A stretch of 49,097 nt of DNA from contig NZ_LSUQ01000018.1 in NCBI RefSeq assembly GCF_001642725.1, positions 1 to 49,097 of the forward strand, written 5' to 3'. Source of the stretch: Ferroacidibacillus organovorans. GTDB taxonomy: Bacteria; Bacillota; Bacilli; Alicyclobacillales; SLC66. The notes below the pieces were generated by a model. That model saw nothing but the letters and a program-made list of their open reading frames with translations. It was not told the DNA's origin and did not search any database. Position numbers and translations under genes: made by a program. Positions 21,512-30,983 of this stretch are shown in pieces (the first letter of the stretch is position 1; each line of letters begins with the position of its first letter).

Positions 21512-22672
21512 TTAACGATTTTCGTCTTTTGATTTTGGGACAAACGCGGCCGGACGAGCGCCCTGATAAAAATAGTGTTTCAGCGCCTCTACAATCCGTT
21601 CTGACGCAAAGCCGTCGCCATACGGACTCGCGGCGATCGCCATCTCGCGATGCGCGTTCTCATCCGTCAACAGTTCGAGCGCTTGAGTATAAACCTGCTC
21701 ATATTCCGTCCCGACGAGACGAAGCGTTCCCGCCTCAATTCCTTCTGGCCGCTCCGTGGTATCCCTCAATACGAGACAGGGCACCCCGAGGTAGGGCGCT
21801 TCTTCCTGCATCCCGCCTGAGTCCGTGAGAATGAGGTGCGCCCGCGCCATAAAATTGTGCGCATCCATCACATCGAGCGGGTCAATCAGCGAAATCCGCG
21901 GATGTTCTCCAAGAATTCTCGCCGCAGGCTCACGCACGGCAGGGTTAAGGTGAACTGGGTACACGACATGCACATCCTCGACGCGATCAACCAGATCCCG
22001 TACAGCGCGAAAGATCTGCTCAAACTTGTCGCCCAGATTCTCGCGGCGATGCGCCGTCATGAAAACCAAGCGCTGCCCTTCTTTCACCGCATCTAGAACT
22101 GGGTGGCGATAGTCCTTTTTCACGGTCGTTTTCATCGCATCAATTGCCGTATTCCCGGTGATAAAGATCGCGTCTTCCGGTTTGTTCTCGGCAAGCAGAT
22201 TGCGCGCCGCCATCGCCGTCGGCGCAAAGTGAAGATCCGCCATCACGCCGGTCAGCTGACGATTCATCTCTTCCGGAAACGGGGAATACTTGTTCCACGT
22301 GCGCAGCCCAGCCTCCACATGGCCGATCGCAATCTGCTGATAATACGCGGCGAGACCCGCTGCAAACGTCGTCGTCGTATCGCCGTGCACCAACACGATA
22401 TCTGGTTTTTCTTCAGCCAAAACATCCTCCAGCAGACGAAGCACCTTCACAGAAATGCGCGTGAGCGTCTGCCGCGCCTCCATGATGTCCAAGTCATGAT
22501 CTGGAACAATGTCAAACGTCTGCAGCACCTGATCGAGTTGTTCGCGATGTTGCGCAGTGACACATACAATCGTTTCAAACGCCTCAGCGCGCCGAAGCGC
22601 CTGTACGAGCGGAGCCATCTTTACTGCTTCAGGACGCGTCCCAAAGATTGTCATCACACGTTTACGTGACAT
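21512..22672 (-). CDS. mnaA: UDP-N-acetylglucosamine 2-epimerase (non-hydrolysing)
   Basis: 386 residues; interconverts UDP-GlcNAc and UDP-ManNAc for teichoic acid linkage units or other wall polymers. Family motifs are present: FGTRPEAVKMAPL at the N-terminus, GHVEAGLRTW (about 119-128), and DSGGMQEEAPYLGVPCLVLRDTTERPEGIEAGT in the C-terminal nucleotide-binding domain. GGAGGG precedes the ATG. It is immediately downstream of upp, as in B. subtilis. Confidence 0.95.
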   Translation of the reverse strand: MSRKRVMTIFGTRPEAVKMAPLVQALRRAEAFETIVCVTAQHREQLDQVLQTFDIVPDHDLDIMEARQTLTRISVKVLRLLEDVLAEEKPDIVLVHGDTTTTFAAGLAAYYQQIAIGHVEAGLRTWNKYSPFPEEMNRQLTGVMADLHFAPTAMAARNLLAENKPEDAIFITGNTAIDAMKTTVKKDYRHPVLDAVKEGQRLVFMTAHRRENLGDKFEQIFRAVRDLVDRVEDVHVVYPVHLNPAVREPAARILGEHPRISLIDPLDVMDAHNFMARAHLILTDSGGMQEEAPYLGVPCLVLRDTTERPEGIEAGTLRLVGTEYEQVYTQALELLTDENAHREMAIAASPYGDGFASERIVEALKHYFYQGARPAAFVPKSKDENR

Positions 22673-22694
22673 GCATTACCCTCCGCGCCGACTG

Positions 22695-23321
22695 TCAAAG
22701 TGTGCCAAACATGCGGTCTCCCGCGTCCCCGAGTCCAGGAACAATATACCCGCGCTCATTCAGTTTTTGATCGATTGAGATCGTGACGACCTGAACATCC
22801 GGGTGATCACGTTCCAAGCGCTCAATCCCTTCAGGCGCCGCGATAATCGAAGCAAGCAGCAAACGCTTTGCCCCGCGTTCTTTCAAGCGGGTAAGCGCGG
22901 CGCTGGCAGAGCCGCCCGTCGCGAGCATCGGATCGAGCACGATCACCATGCGCTCTTCGAGGTTCCCCGGCGTGTTTGCATAATACTCAATCGGTTGCAG
23001 TGTCTCGTGATCCCGATACAATCCCAAATGTCCAACCGTGGCACGCGTCAAAATTGTCAACATGCCCTCGACCATTCCGAGGCCTGCGCGTAAAATAGGA
23101 ACGAGAACAATCTCTTCCGCTGCGACACTCATCTCAGCTTTCGTGACGGGCGTCTCAATCTCGACCGTCTGCATGCGCAATTCTTCTGTGCTTGTGATGG
23201 CGAGATAGATCGCCAGTTGCGAAATCAACGCGCGAAACTGTGGCACGTCTGTCTCGCGATTACGAAGTCTTGCCAATGCATCCTGCGCGAGCGGATGCTT
23301 CACGAGTTTAACAGCGGTCAC
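22695..23321 (-). CDS. upp: uracil phosphoribosyltransferase
   Basis: 208 residues; salvages uracil with PRPP to UMP. The PRPP loop VLDPMLATGGSASAAL is at about 127-142, and the C-terminal PGLGDAGDRMFGT is the uracil-binding signature. The start is GTG at 23321 behind an AAGGGTGA-type site. It is divergent from the glycosyltransferase cassette. Confidence 0.97.
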   Translation of the reverse strand: MTAVKLVKHPLAQDALARLRNRETDVPQFRALISQLAIYLAITSTEELRMQTVEIETPVTKAEMSVAAEEIVLVPILRAGLGMVEGMLTILTRATVGHLGLYRDHETLQPIEYYANTPGNLEERMVIVLDPMLATGGSASAALTRLKERGAKRLLLASIIAAPEGIERLERDHPDVQVVTISIDQKLNERGYIVPGLGDAGDRMFGTL

Positions 23322-23357
23322 CTTGTTTCACCCTTATCCATTGTACAAGTTTTGCTC

Positions 23358-23363
23358 ATTATA
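23358..23363 (-). promoter_or_regulatory. possible -10 box for upp
   Basis: A perfect TATAAT on the minus strand lies 37 nt before the upp start in the divergent intergenic region. No good -35 is seen at 16-18 nt, so this is tentative. Confidence 0.4.
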
Positions 23364-23530
23364 CCTGAGCTTACCCTTTCGACGCGAATCTTCCTCAATC
23401 CTGCACAAAGAAGCTTTCGTCTTCGCAAAAAGGATTGACACATTTTAGCGTCGAGGATGAGGTTTACATGAACCTCTTCATGGTAAGATTGGTTAGTTAC
23501 GAGCACTCATTACGCAATTATTCTTTAAGC

Positions 23531-23539
23531 TGTTACAAT
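23531..23539 (+). promoter_or_regulatory. extended -10 promoter for the glycosyltransferase cassette
   Basis: TGTTACAAT on the plus strand (TG, one base, TACAAT) sits 48 nt before the ribosome site of the glycosyltransferase gene. The -35 region is poor, which extended -10 promoters tolerate. Confidence 0.45.
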
Positions 23540-23587
23540 GACGAATGGGATGTCCTGATTTGTAGAAGTTCGCTAGGAGGTTCCACC

Positions 23588-24772
23588 ATGTCGGGTTTAA
23601 CGCGCGTGCTGATTCTCTCGGCCACCTACGGCGAAGGTCATCAGCGTGCGTCTCTCGCCGTTCGCGATGCACTGCTTGCTAACAATCCAGCGATGGACGT
23701 TCAGATCGTCGATTACATTCAGATGGTTCACCCCATGCTGAACTCATTTGCGCGTTATTTCTACCTGAAAAGCGTCCGTTTTGTACCTGCTCTCTATGGC
23801 CTTTTCTACAAAGGGACTAGTAAAATCGCGCCTTCTTCACTGATTCAGAGAAGGCTCAATCGGCTCGGATACGAGGAGTTGGAAGCATTTCTACACGCTT
23901 TCCGTCCGGACCTCGTCCTTTCGACCTTCCCAACGCCGGCGGGCGTCATGTCGCTGCTGCGCGAGCGCGGGCTGACTGCGATCCCAACGGCCACCGTCAT
24001 TACTGATCACGCGGTTCACAGCCAGTGGATTCACCGCTACACGGATCACTATTTCGTAGGGTCAGAGCACGTAAAACGCGGACTGATGCTGCGCGGCGTA
24101 CCCGCAACGCGCGTGACCGTGTCTGGAATACCGATCGGCAACGCATTTTTACAGCCTGTCGACCGCCCCGCTGTCCTTAAACGATTGGGAATGCGCGAAG
24201 GCATGCCGACATTGCTCGTCATGGGCGGCGCATACGGCGTTCTTGGGGATATCGTACAGATCTGTGACGAATTGTTTCAAAGTGAGTTTGATATGCAGGT
24301 GATTGTCGTTTGCGGCCGAAACGACAAGCTCCGCCAGAGCGTTGAAGCGCTGCGCCCAGCCGCCAAACACCCTGTGTGGGTCTTTGGTTTTACGCGAGAG
24401 GTTCATGAACTGATGGCCGTATCCGACCTGATTTTGACGAAAGCAGGCGGCTTGACCGTGAGTGAAGCGCTCGCTATGGAAGTACCGATGCTACTCTATC
24501 GCCCCATCCCAGGTCAGGAGACACAGAATGCCGCATTTCTCGTCCGTTCGCGCGTCGCAGTCCTCGCAAAGACGCGTAAACAGGTGTTTGCCCACGTCGA
24601 GCGCCTACTTGGCGGCAGTCCTGCGCGCCTTTCTCGAATGAAGGAAAACACCCGATTGATCCGCCGCGCGACAGCCGCGCAGTCGATTGCAGACGAGCTG
24701 CCAAAGATCAACAAAGCGTTGCCACCGCACGAAATGATGATTGATGAACGCTATTATGCGCAACAATCATGA
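23588..24772 (+). CDS. MGDG synthase/UgtP-like glycosyltransferase
   Basis: 394 residues with the two halves of the family: an N-terminal MGDG-synthase-type domain (LSATYGEGHQRASLAVRDAL and a membrane-facing segment NSFARYFYLKSVRFVPALYGLFYKG) and a C-terminal GT28 domain (LVMGGAYGVLG, VCGRND, LTKAGGLTVSEALAMEVPM, PGQETQNAAFL). It probably glycosylates a lipid such as diacylglycerol at the inner membrane face. The start is ATG 23588 behind AGGAGG; the frame is open upstream to 23435 but that part is not protein-like. First gene of a plus-strand cassette; its stop overlaps the MFS start. Confidence 0.88.
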   Translation: MSGLTRVLILSATYGEGHQRASLAVRDALLANNPAMDVQIVDYIQMVHPMLNSFARYFYLKSVRFVPALYGLFYKGTSKIAPSSLIQRRLNRLGYEELEAFLHAFRPDLVLSTFPTPAGVMSLLRERGLTAIPTATVITDHAVHSQWIHRYTDHYFVGSEHVKRGLMLRGVPATRVTVSGIPIGNAFLQPVDRPAVLKRLGMREGMPTLLVMGGAYGVLGDIVQICDELFQSEFDMQVIVVCGRNDKLRQSVEALRPAAKHPVWVFGFTREVHELMAVSDLILTKAGGLTVSEALAMEVPMLLYRPIPGQETQNAAFLVRSRVAVLAKTRKQVFAHVERLLGGSPARLSRMKENTRLIRRATAAQSIADELPKINKALPPHEMMIDERYYAQQS

Positions 24773-25983
24773 AAAAATTTGCGATTGCCATGCCCATTCC
24801 GCGCCTGGGGATCCTCACTGGGCTCGCGCTCATTGAGTTTGTCCGAAACGCGCTGATGTTGACCATCCTGCCAAACTCTGCGCTTGAGGCCGTCGCGTTG
24901 GGACCTGCAGGCGTCGGTCTGGCGATCAGCGCGCACTATTTGTTCGATAATCTTTTGCGCACGCCGTCTGGCCTCTTGATCGATCATTTTGGCGCGCCTA
25001 AAACCCTGACCATCGGACTGCTTGTCGCTTCGCTTGGCATTCTGCTCATCGCTACCGCACAAACAGCTCCACTCTTTGTCGCAGGAGCCGCTTTATTTGG
25101 TGCTGGCGCCGCCCCCCTCTGGCCATCTGTCGTCGGGGCAGTGACCGCGAACGCCGTTCCAAACGGAAAGGCGGTGGCCATGGGCAAAATTTATATCGCT
25201 TGGTTGATCGGCGGTGGCGCGGGTCCTGTCGTGGTCAATTTACTCTATGCGACGTCTTACCCCATCATCTTTACCCTGCTTGAGTCACTCGTTTTGATTG
25301 CCGGTTTTTTTATGCTTTTATTTCACCAGCAGTTTCCAAAACCGCACACAACAAACGAAGCATCATTTGTGAGTGCGCGTAGATATTTTGGCGAGATCAT
25401 CGTACACTTAAAGGACATACGCGCGTTGTTTCCCATCATGTTTATGCAGACCTTTGCCATGGGGTTGCTCATCCCCGTGCTTTCCCCCTATTTGCGCACC
25501 GTTCTTCAGATCGGACCGCAACTCCAGAGCGTGGGAATTATCATCGTGGGCGGTGTTACGGCAGCTTCACTGCCGATGGCAGGACACCTGATCGACCGCC
25601 TTGGATTTCGCCCGTTTTTATCGGGGGGGTTTCTTTTTACAGCGCTCATGTTGGCCCTGTTTCTCATTCAACGCGAATTTCTTCCGGCGCTGCTTTGCAT
25701 GGCTTTTGTCGGGGTGTCTTATGCGGCGATTCTCCCCGCATGGAACACCATCCTTGATCGAGCCGTCGATGAGCGAAAACGCGGTGTCATGTGGGGGCTT
25801 TTCATGACGGTGGAGGGACTGGGAACGGCGAGCGGACCACTGGTCAGCGGGCAGCTTTGGAGTCAGAGCGGGATTCAGGCACCTTTTATCCTCAGTGTGT
25901 TTGTCGTCGGCCTTATGGGGGTACTCTATCTCTTTCTGCGCGTACCCGCACTTGCAGAGCGCAAGATCTCTCCGAAAACCTGA
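24769..25983 (+). CDS. MFS transporter
   Basis: 404 residues, about 12 membrane helices, with the major-facilitator loop 2-3 signature in the form LLIDHFGAPKTLTIG and a second half repeating it as GHLIDRLGFRPFLSGG. The start overlaps the glycosyltransferase stop by four bases (ATGA), showing coupling. The substrate is unknown. Being sandwiched between a lipid glycosyltransferase and a polysaccharide deacetylase, it may export or flip an envelope component (inference). Confidence 0.88.
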   Translation: MKKFAIAMPIPRLGILTGLALIEFVRNALMLTILPNSALEAVALGPAGVGLAISAHYLFDNLLRTPSGLLIDHFGAPKTLTIGLLVASLGILLIATAQTAPLFVAGAALFGAGAAPLWPSVVGAVTANAVPNGKAVAMGKIYIAWLIGGGAGPVVVNLLYATSYPIIFTLLESLVLIAGFFMLLFHQQFPKPHTTNEASFVSARRYFGEIIVHLKDIRALFPIMFMQTFAMGLLIPVLSPYLRTVLQIGPQLQSVGIIIVGGVTAASLPMAGHLIDRLGFRPFLSGGFLFTALMLALFLIQREFLPALLCMAFVGVSYAAILPAWNTILDRAVDERKRGVMWGLFMTVEGLGTASGPLVSGQLWSQSGIQAPFILSVFVVGLMGVLYLFLRVPALAERKISPKT

Positions 25984-26039
25984 GCAACGCTTCGCAACAC
26001 AATAGATGTCATTGGTTTTTTGGAATGAGGTGTACTTTT

Positions 26040-27395
26040 TTGCACGACGTTTATCTTGCCATCGCAATTTTTCTGGCACTTTGGGTACTCTATGCCCCTT
26101 TGGCAGAACTGCTCTTTCACGTTTTACATATCACGTCCATCCATCGCGGCGATGAATTAAAGCGTGACGTGACGCTCACGTTTGACGATGGACCCGATCC
26201 CGAATACACGCCGCAGATGCTCGATCTACTCGACGCGCACCGCGTGCGAGCCGTGTTTTTTCTAATCGGGGAAAAGGCGACGCGCTATCCAGAATTGGTG
26301 AGAGAAATTCTGAGGCGCGGCCATCTTGTCGGGAGTCACACCGCCCATCACCGAAATGCTTGGTTTCTTACCCCGTGGCAAACATTTCGCGAGGTTCGCA
26401 TGGCGGCGGCCATGATTGAACGCGTTACCCATGAGCCTGTCGTGTGGTTTCGACCCCCGTGGGGAAGGTTCAATCTATTCCTTCCGCTCGCCCTGCGCTC
26501 TTCGGGTCAGACTCCCGTGCTGTGGTCGATCGCTGGGCGCGACTGGCTCAAAGGATTGCAAATTTCCGCCATTGCGGAGCGCATTGCCAAGCGATTTCAC
26601 AACGGCGCCGTCATTTTGCTACACGATAGCGGAGGCGCCCCTGGCGCGCCCGCGAATACCCTGCGCGCCTTAGAACAGATTCTCCCTGTCTACCGGGAGA
26701 TGGGTTTTCAATTTACAGCTGACCCTGTCTTGTACGCGATGAAAGCAAAGGCAAAGAGGAATGGATCCTTTCCGCGCGTCTCACAACGTCTCATCCATCC
26801 TCTCTGGAGAGTCTGGGAAAAGCTTTTTGACCGCCTATACAGCGTATATCCAATGTCCCGCATGTTTCGCCTGAGCCTGGTTTCATGGCGGTTGGGACCG
26901 CGGCCAGAAGCCGGCTTGATCGATGGTGTCAAGGTTGTTGAAATTCATCTGCAGAATTTAGCCGTCCAAGAACTACAACGCGTAAAGCCCGTCGAGCGCA
27001 TGGCGATACGCGGCCTGCGTGAGGTGCGCGATAGCTTGCATGATGTTGCGCTCGCCCTGCTTTACGATAAACGATTCCAGGAGGGCCAGGCCATTTTCGG
27101 CATGACGATGATTCATCGCGGAATGGAGAATTTAGGCTTTCATGTGGAGGACATTCCAGATACGTTGCTCAACCGCTGGATTAAATTTTTGCTCTCACTC
27201 ATCATGTCGCTCTATCATCCAGAAGGACGCAAGCGGTTCACACACGGCCTTGAAGCGATGCACCCGCGCCTTATGTGGATGTCACGTGAAGAATTGATCA
27301 CGCGCTATGGCCCAGGCGCTGCCAAATCACTTCGCGCCACGCAGCAGGCGATGGCTGAAGTCGCCACCTCGCAACCGCCCGACATGGAACCGTAG
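26040..27395 (+). CDS. membrane-anchored polysaccharide deacetylase with C-terminal YkoP-like extension
   Basis: About 451 residues. One N-terminal membrane helix (residues 5-25) is followed by a NodB domain with all three metal or catalytic motifs: TFDDGPDP (47-54), GSHTAHH, and FRPPWG, then LLHDSGG. So it is a probably active carbohydrate esterase on the outer face. Residues from about 240 to the end form a second, non-NodB region that may correspond to the YkoP-type domain, but I am not sure. I choose TTG 26040 because GAGGTG lies 7 nt upstream; ATG 26025 has only GGA. Third gene of the cassette. Confidence 0.85.
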   Translation: MHDVYLAIAIFLALWVLYAPLAELLFHVLHITSIHRGDELKRDVTLTFDDGPDPEYTPQMLDLLDAHRVRAVFFLIGEKATRYPELVREILRRGHLVGSHTAHHRNAWFLTPWQTFREVRMAAAMIERVTHEPVVWFRPPWGRFNLFLPLALRSSGQTPVLWSIAGRDWLKGLQISAIAERIAKRFHNGAVILLHDSGGAPGAPANTLRALEQILPVYREMGFQFTADPVLYAMKAKAKRNGSFPRVSQRLIHPLWRVWEKLFDRLYSVYPMSRMFRLSLVSWRLGPRPEAGLIDGVKVVEIHLQNLAVQELQRVKPVERMAIRGLREVRDSLHDVALALLYDKRFQEGQAIFGMTMIHRGMENLGFHVEDIPDTLLNRWIKFLLSLIMSLYHPEGRKRFTHGLEAMHPRLMWMSREELITRYGPGAAKSLRATQQAMAEVATSQPPDMEP

Positions 27396-27432
27396 AATGA
27401 ATGTCTGACATATCCTCCACACGATGTACAGC

Positions 27433-27478
27433 AGATAAAGGGGCAGCCTCCATATTTATAGAGACTGCCCCTTTATCT
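27433..27478. terminator. bidirectional terminator between deacetylase and glyA
   Basis: Perfect 14-bp arms, AGATAAAGGGGCAG (27433-27446) and its complement (27465-27478), with an 18-nt loop, in the convergent gap. It can serve the plus-strand cassette and glyA on the minus strand. Confidence 0.85.
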
Positions 27479-27496
27479 AGTTCATTTGCTTATCAA

Positions 27497-28747
27497 TCAC
27501 ACTAAGTACGTAAATGTATCGTACAGTGGAAAGCGCTTTGTGAGTTCGCGAACCTTCTGCATCGCTTGATTTCGCGCCGTCTGATCATCCTGTTGAAGCG
27601 TGAGCGAGAAGATCTCTGCGATCTCTTCCATCGCCTTCTCATCCATCCCCCGTGTCGTCACGGCCGGCGTACCGATACGCACACCACTCGTGATTCCGGG
27701 TTTTTGCGGATCAAACGGAATCGCGTTCTTATTCGTCGTCACGCCAATCTCGTCGAGGCGATGCTCCGCCTCTTTTCCCGTCAAGTTTACAGAGCGCACA
27801 TCGATCAATAAGAGGTGATTGTCCGTTCCTCCTGAGACGAGGTTGAATCCGCGTGTCGTGAGTGCTTGCGCAAGCGCCGTCGCGTTTTTCACGATCTGCT
27901 TAGAATACGCATGGAACTCAGGGCGTAGCGCCTCGCCAAACGCGACCGCTTTTGCCCCGATGATATGCATGAGTGGACCACCCTGAATTCCGGGGAAAAG
28001 TGCCTTGTCGAGCGCTTTAGCGTACGCCTCGCGCGCAAGAATCAGACCACCGCGCGGTCCGCGCAGCGTCTTATGCGTCGTGGTTGTCACGACATCCGCG
28101 TAGGGCACCGGGCTTGGATGCACGCCACTGGCAACCAGTCCTGCAATATGCGCCATATCCACCATCAGCAGAGCGCCCACGCTGTCGGCGATTTCGCGCA
28201 AACGCGGGAAATCAATCACGCGCGGATACGCGCTCGCTCCCGCCACGATCATCTTTGGACGATGCTCTTCCGCCAACGCCGCAATCTCGTCATACTTGAT
28301 CCGATGCGTCACTTCATCCACACCGTACGGAATAAAGTGATAGAGTTGCCCAGAGAAATTCACCGGGCTGCCATGCGTGAGGTGGCCGCCATGTGCGAGG
28401 TTCATGCCGATGACTTTGTCACCCGGTTTTAAAAGCGCCTGATAAACCGCCATGTTCGCCTGTGCCCCGGAGTGCGGCTGAACGTTGACATACTCAGCGC
28501 CAAACAGTTGTTTTGCGCGCTCGATCGCGATCAACTCGACCGTGTCAACATGCTCACATCCACCATAATAGCGTCGGCCAGGATAGCCTTCTGCATATTT
28601 GTTGGTAAGGACAGAGCCCGCCGCGTCCATGACTGCCTTACTCACAAAATTTTCCGATGCGATCAATTCAATTTTAGAATTTTGGCGAATTCGCTCTGCC
28701 TCATACGCTTTTGCTATTTCAGGATCCATCACATAAAGGTGTGTCAA
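27497..28747 (-). CDS. glyA: serine hydroxymethyltransferase
   Basis: 416 residues; PLP enzyme converting serine and tetrahydrofolate to glycine and methylene-THF. The cofactor lysine is Lys226 in [14 protein letters not shown], with [11 protein letters not shown] at the N-terminus and [12 protein letters not shown]. The start is TTG at 28747 with GGAGGG upstream. It lies 14 nt after ywlG and is the last gene of the minus-strand block before the terminator. Confidence 0.98.
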   Translation of the reverse strand: MTHLYVMDPEIAKAYEAERIRQNSKIELIASENFVSKAVMDAAGSVLTNKYAEGYPGRRYYGGCEHVDTVELIAIERAKQLFGAEYVNVQPHSGAQANMAVYQALLKPGDKVIGMNLAHGGHLTHGSPVNFSGQLYHFIPYGVDEVTHRIKYDEIAALAEEHRPKMIVAGASAYPRVIDFPRLREIADSVGALLMVDMAHIAGLVASGVHPSPVPYADVVTTTTHKTLRGPRGGLILAREAYAKALDKALFPGIQGGPLMHIIGAKAVAFGEALRPEFHAYSKQIVKNATALAQALTTRGFNLVSGGTDNHLLLIDVRSVNLTGKEAEHRLDEIGVTTNKNAIPFDPQKPGITSGVRIGTPAVTTRGMDEKAMEEIAEIFSLTLQQDDQTARNQAMQKVRELTKRFPLYDTFTYLV

Positions 28748-28761
28748 TAAAAACCCTCCGT

Positions 28762-29307
28762 TTAAAGTCGAGTATACATCGCACGCGCGCCACCGATCAG
28801 TCGTGGACGTGTACGCGCTGCCGTAACATGCGCATATCCAATCTCTTTCAGTGAAAGGCGTATGGGGACGGCAACCGGACGCAGATGCATGCCGATCAGC
28901 GTGTCGCCGATGTCGATCCCCGCGTGCGCGCGCACCGCTTCGACCAGCACACTGTCTGGCAAACGACGATACATTTCTGCGGCGACTGCACCACCTGCGT
29001 GGCGTACAGGGACGGCGCTTACTTCTTCCAAACGTTCAATTTCAAGCGTTTTTCGCGTCACGACAAGCGCGCGATTGAGATGTTCACAGCACTGCACCGC
29101 GAGTTCGAAGCCAAACTCGGACTGCACCTCGAAAAATGCATCCACGAGTTGCGCCGCAATTTCATCAGAACCAGCCGTGCCGATGGTATGCCCGCCGACT
29201 TCGCTGCTGCTAGCGCCGATCACCAAAAGCTTACCTGACGTGAGGTCGGCGTGCTCTGCCAATTCTTTAAGCGCGCGACAGGTGGCCTCATAGAACGTAT
29301 CGCTCAT
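28762..29307 (-). CDS. ywlG: YwlG-like UPF0340/TIGR01440 family protein
   Basis: 181 residues, with [17 protein letters not shown] near 31-47 and [11 protein letters not shown] near 93-103, typical of the conserved TIGR01440 family that sits between rpiB and glyA in Firmicutes. It is cytoplasmic; its biochemical role is not established. The ATG overlaps the rpiB stop (ATGA). Confidence 0.9.
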   Translation of the reverse strand: MSDTFYEATCRALKELAEHADLTSGKLLVIGASSSEVGGHTIGTAGSDEIAAQLVDAFFEVQSEFGFELAVQCCEHLNRALVVTRKTLEIERLEEVSAVPVRHAGGAVAAEMYRRLPDSVLVEAVRAHAGIDIGDTLIGMHLRPVAVPIRLSLKEIGYAHVTAARTRPRLIGGARAMYTRL

Positions 29308-29765
29308 GCCTGATGCGTCCCGGCAGCGTACGTTTCTTCAAGGTCGTGAATCTTCTCCAGTCGCCGCGCGTGACGTCCGCCTTCATACGGTGTCAAAAGC
29401 CAAACCTTTGCAATCTCGATCGCCTGTTGTTCCGAGATGACTCGTCCCCCCATCGTCAAGATGTTGCTGTCATTGTGCGCGCGCGTCGCTTCCGCTGAGA
29501 AGAGATCGTGCACCGTGGCCGCGCGAATGCCCGGTACCTTATTCGCCGCAATACACATGCCAATGCCTGTACCGCAAAGCAGAATGCCGCGCTCAAACTC
29601 ACCCGCCGCGACCCGCTCTGCCACCGACTTGGCATAATCTGGATAATCGACGGACGCTTCTGAATCGCACCCAAAATCCGTGATGGAAACGCGCTCAGAA
29701 AGCGCCTCTTTGAGCGCTTCTTTAAGCGCGAAGCCGCCGTGATCCGACGCAATCGCAACGTTCAT
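29304..29765 (-). CDS. rpiB: ribose-5-phosphate isomerase B
   Basis: 153 residues; interconverts ribose-5-P and ribulose-5-P (or a related sugar phosphate). The family signatures are MNVAIASDHGGFALK, the phosphate-binding LLCGTGIGMCIAANK (about 62-76) and HDLFSAEATRAHNDSNILTMGGRVI. Start and length are standard. It is cotranscribed with ywlE upstream and ywlG downstream. Confidence 0.96.
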   Translation of the reverse strand: MNVAIASDHGGFALKEALKEALSERVSITDFGCDSEASVDYPDYAKSVAERVAAGEFERGILLCGTGIGMCIAANKVPGIRAATVHDLFSAEATRAHNDSNILTMGGRVISEQQAIEIAKVWLLTPYEGGRHARRLEKIHDLEETYAAGTHQA

Positions 29766-29804
29766 GGAAACCCCTCTTTCACTATTTATATTGTAGATGA
29801 CCTG

Positions 29805-30302
29805 TCACTCCTTGCCAAGCTGACGCGCGATGCGCTCTGCGATCTCTTCACAAAGCGTCTCCAGTTCCGCCGCTACCTTTTCGTAGGCAGCCGAGGATGT
29901 GCCAAATGGATCTGCGATATCAAGCGCTTCTTCTTCATCAACCGGACGATCAAGCATCACGTACTCCCGCAGGGTGTACACCTTGTCAAGCGTCTCTGGC
30001 GCATCCGCAAGGAGTGCCAGCTTATGCTGCCTCGTCATCACAAGAATCAAGTCAACGAGCGATAAATCTCGGTGTTCTACCGGCTTTGAGCGATGGCGCT
30101 TCGCCGCCGCTTCCAATCCGCGTTTATCGAGTGATTGCTTTGCGCCATCTGAGATGGGCTGGCCACGCGCGGCAGAGATGCCAGCTGAATCGACGACCAC
30201 TTGCTCTGCCAAACCTTTGCGGCGAAACGCCTCTTCAAGAAGAATCGATGCCAAAGGTGAGCGACACGTGTTCCCTGTGCAAACGACCAAGATGCGATAC
30301 AT
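29805..30302 (-). CDS. ywlE: low-molecular-weight protein arginine phosphatase YwlE
   Basis: 165 residues. The P-loop reads CTGNTCRSP: the Thr after the second Gly-Asn is the residue that favours phosphoarginine over phosphotyrosine in characterised YwlE, and the catalytic Asp is in DIADPFGTS near the C-terminus. In B. subtilis YwlE counteracts the McsB arginine kinase that marks proteins for ClpCP. The open frame starts at GTG 30308, but AGGAGA is 7 nt before the ATG at 30302, so I use the ATG. Confidence 0.92.
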   Translation of the reverse strand: MYRILVVCTGNTCRSPLASILLEEAFRRKGLAEQVVVDSAGISAARGQPISDGAKQSLDKRGLEAAAKRHRSKPVEHRDLSLVDLILVMTRQHKLALLADAPETLDKVYTLREYVMLDRPVDEEEALDIADPFGTSSAAYEKVAAELETLCEEIAERIARQLGKE

Positions 30303-30336
30303 CCGCACATCTCCTATCCCTATTCTCTATCTATTT

Positions 30337-30897
30337 TTAGAAGAATATTTTTAGGCCGAGCGCCACAAGCACGGCTCCACCCGCCAATTGACCATATTCT
30401 CCAAGCGCCTGATTCACCTTGCGCCCGATATAGATTCCAGCGAGTGAGAGCGTCCCGCTGAGCAGCCCGAACGCGAGGGACGACAAGAGTGGACTTACTC
30501 CTAGTGTACCCAAGGAGAACCCGACAGACAATGCATCCATGCTCACGCCCAATGCAAAAAGAGACAATTGGAAAAGATTTGCCTGCAACGGTGGAAACTC
30601 ATCGTCTGCTTTTCGCCGGAGCGACTCTAGCGCCATCTTTGATCCGAGCAGCATCAAGATCAGTGCGGCGATACGCTGGAAGAGCGCGCCAAAGATACCG
30701 TGTAGCATCTTGCCAATCCAGATGCCTGTGAGTGGGAGTATGACATGCAGCATGCTGATCACCAGAGCGAGTCGCACGACATCGCGCCAGCGCATCCCTT
30801 GTGCACCGAGTCCGACGCCGAGTGAGAATGCGTCCATGCTGAGCGCGATGCCGATAATGATGACCGTAAGAAAGCCAGCTGGTTGAATGCCAATCAC
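30337..30897 (-). CDS. mntP: manganese efflux pump MntP
   Basis: 186 residues, six helices in two repeats. Each repeat carries the conserved acidic motif (ALSMDAFSLGVGLG near 18-31; GVSMDALSVGFSLG in the second half) that binds the metal. It exports Mn2+. The start is GTG at 30897. I see no room for, and no sign of, a yybP-ykoY riboswitch in the 86 nt before it. Position matches B. subtilis ywlD. Confidence 0.93.
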   Translation of the reverse strand: MIGIQPAGFLTVIIIGIALSMDAFSLGVGLGAQGMRWRDVVRLALVISMLHVILPLTGIWIGKMLHGIFGALFQRIAALILMLLGSKMALESLRRKADDEFPPLQANLFQLSLFALGVSMDALSVGFSLGTLGVSPLLSSLAFGLLSGTLSLAGIYIGRKVNQALGEYGQLAGGAVLVALGLKIFF

Positions 30898-30983
30898 GCG
30901 ATGTCCACCCTTCGCACACGACTCGCCACGTTACTTTGCACGTGAAAGTATATGCGACGGGACGTGCAATCATGAGACAAGCG

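Noticed and set aside
23435-23440. TTGACA on the plus strand before the glycosyltransferase
   Set aside because: No -10-like hexamer at 16-18 nt; the extended -10 at 23531-23539 is a better candidate.
28748-28761. Possible riboswitch or T-box before glyA
   Set aside because: Only 14 nt separate glyA from ywlG, so there is no room.
30898-30983. Possible yybP-ykoY manganese riboswitch before mntP
   Set aside because: The gap is only 86 nt and shows none of the conserved loop sequences.
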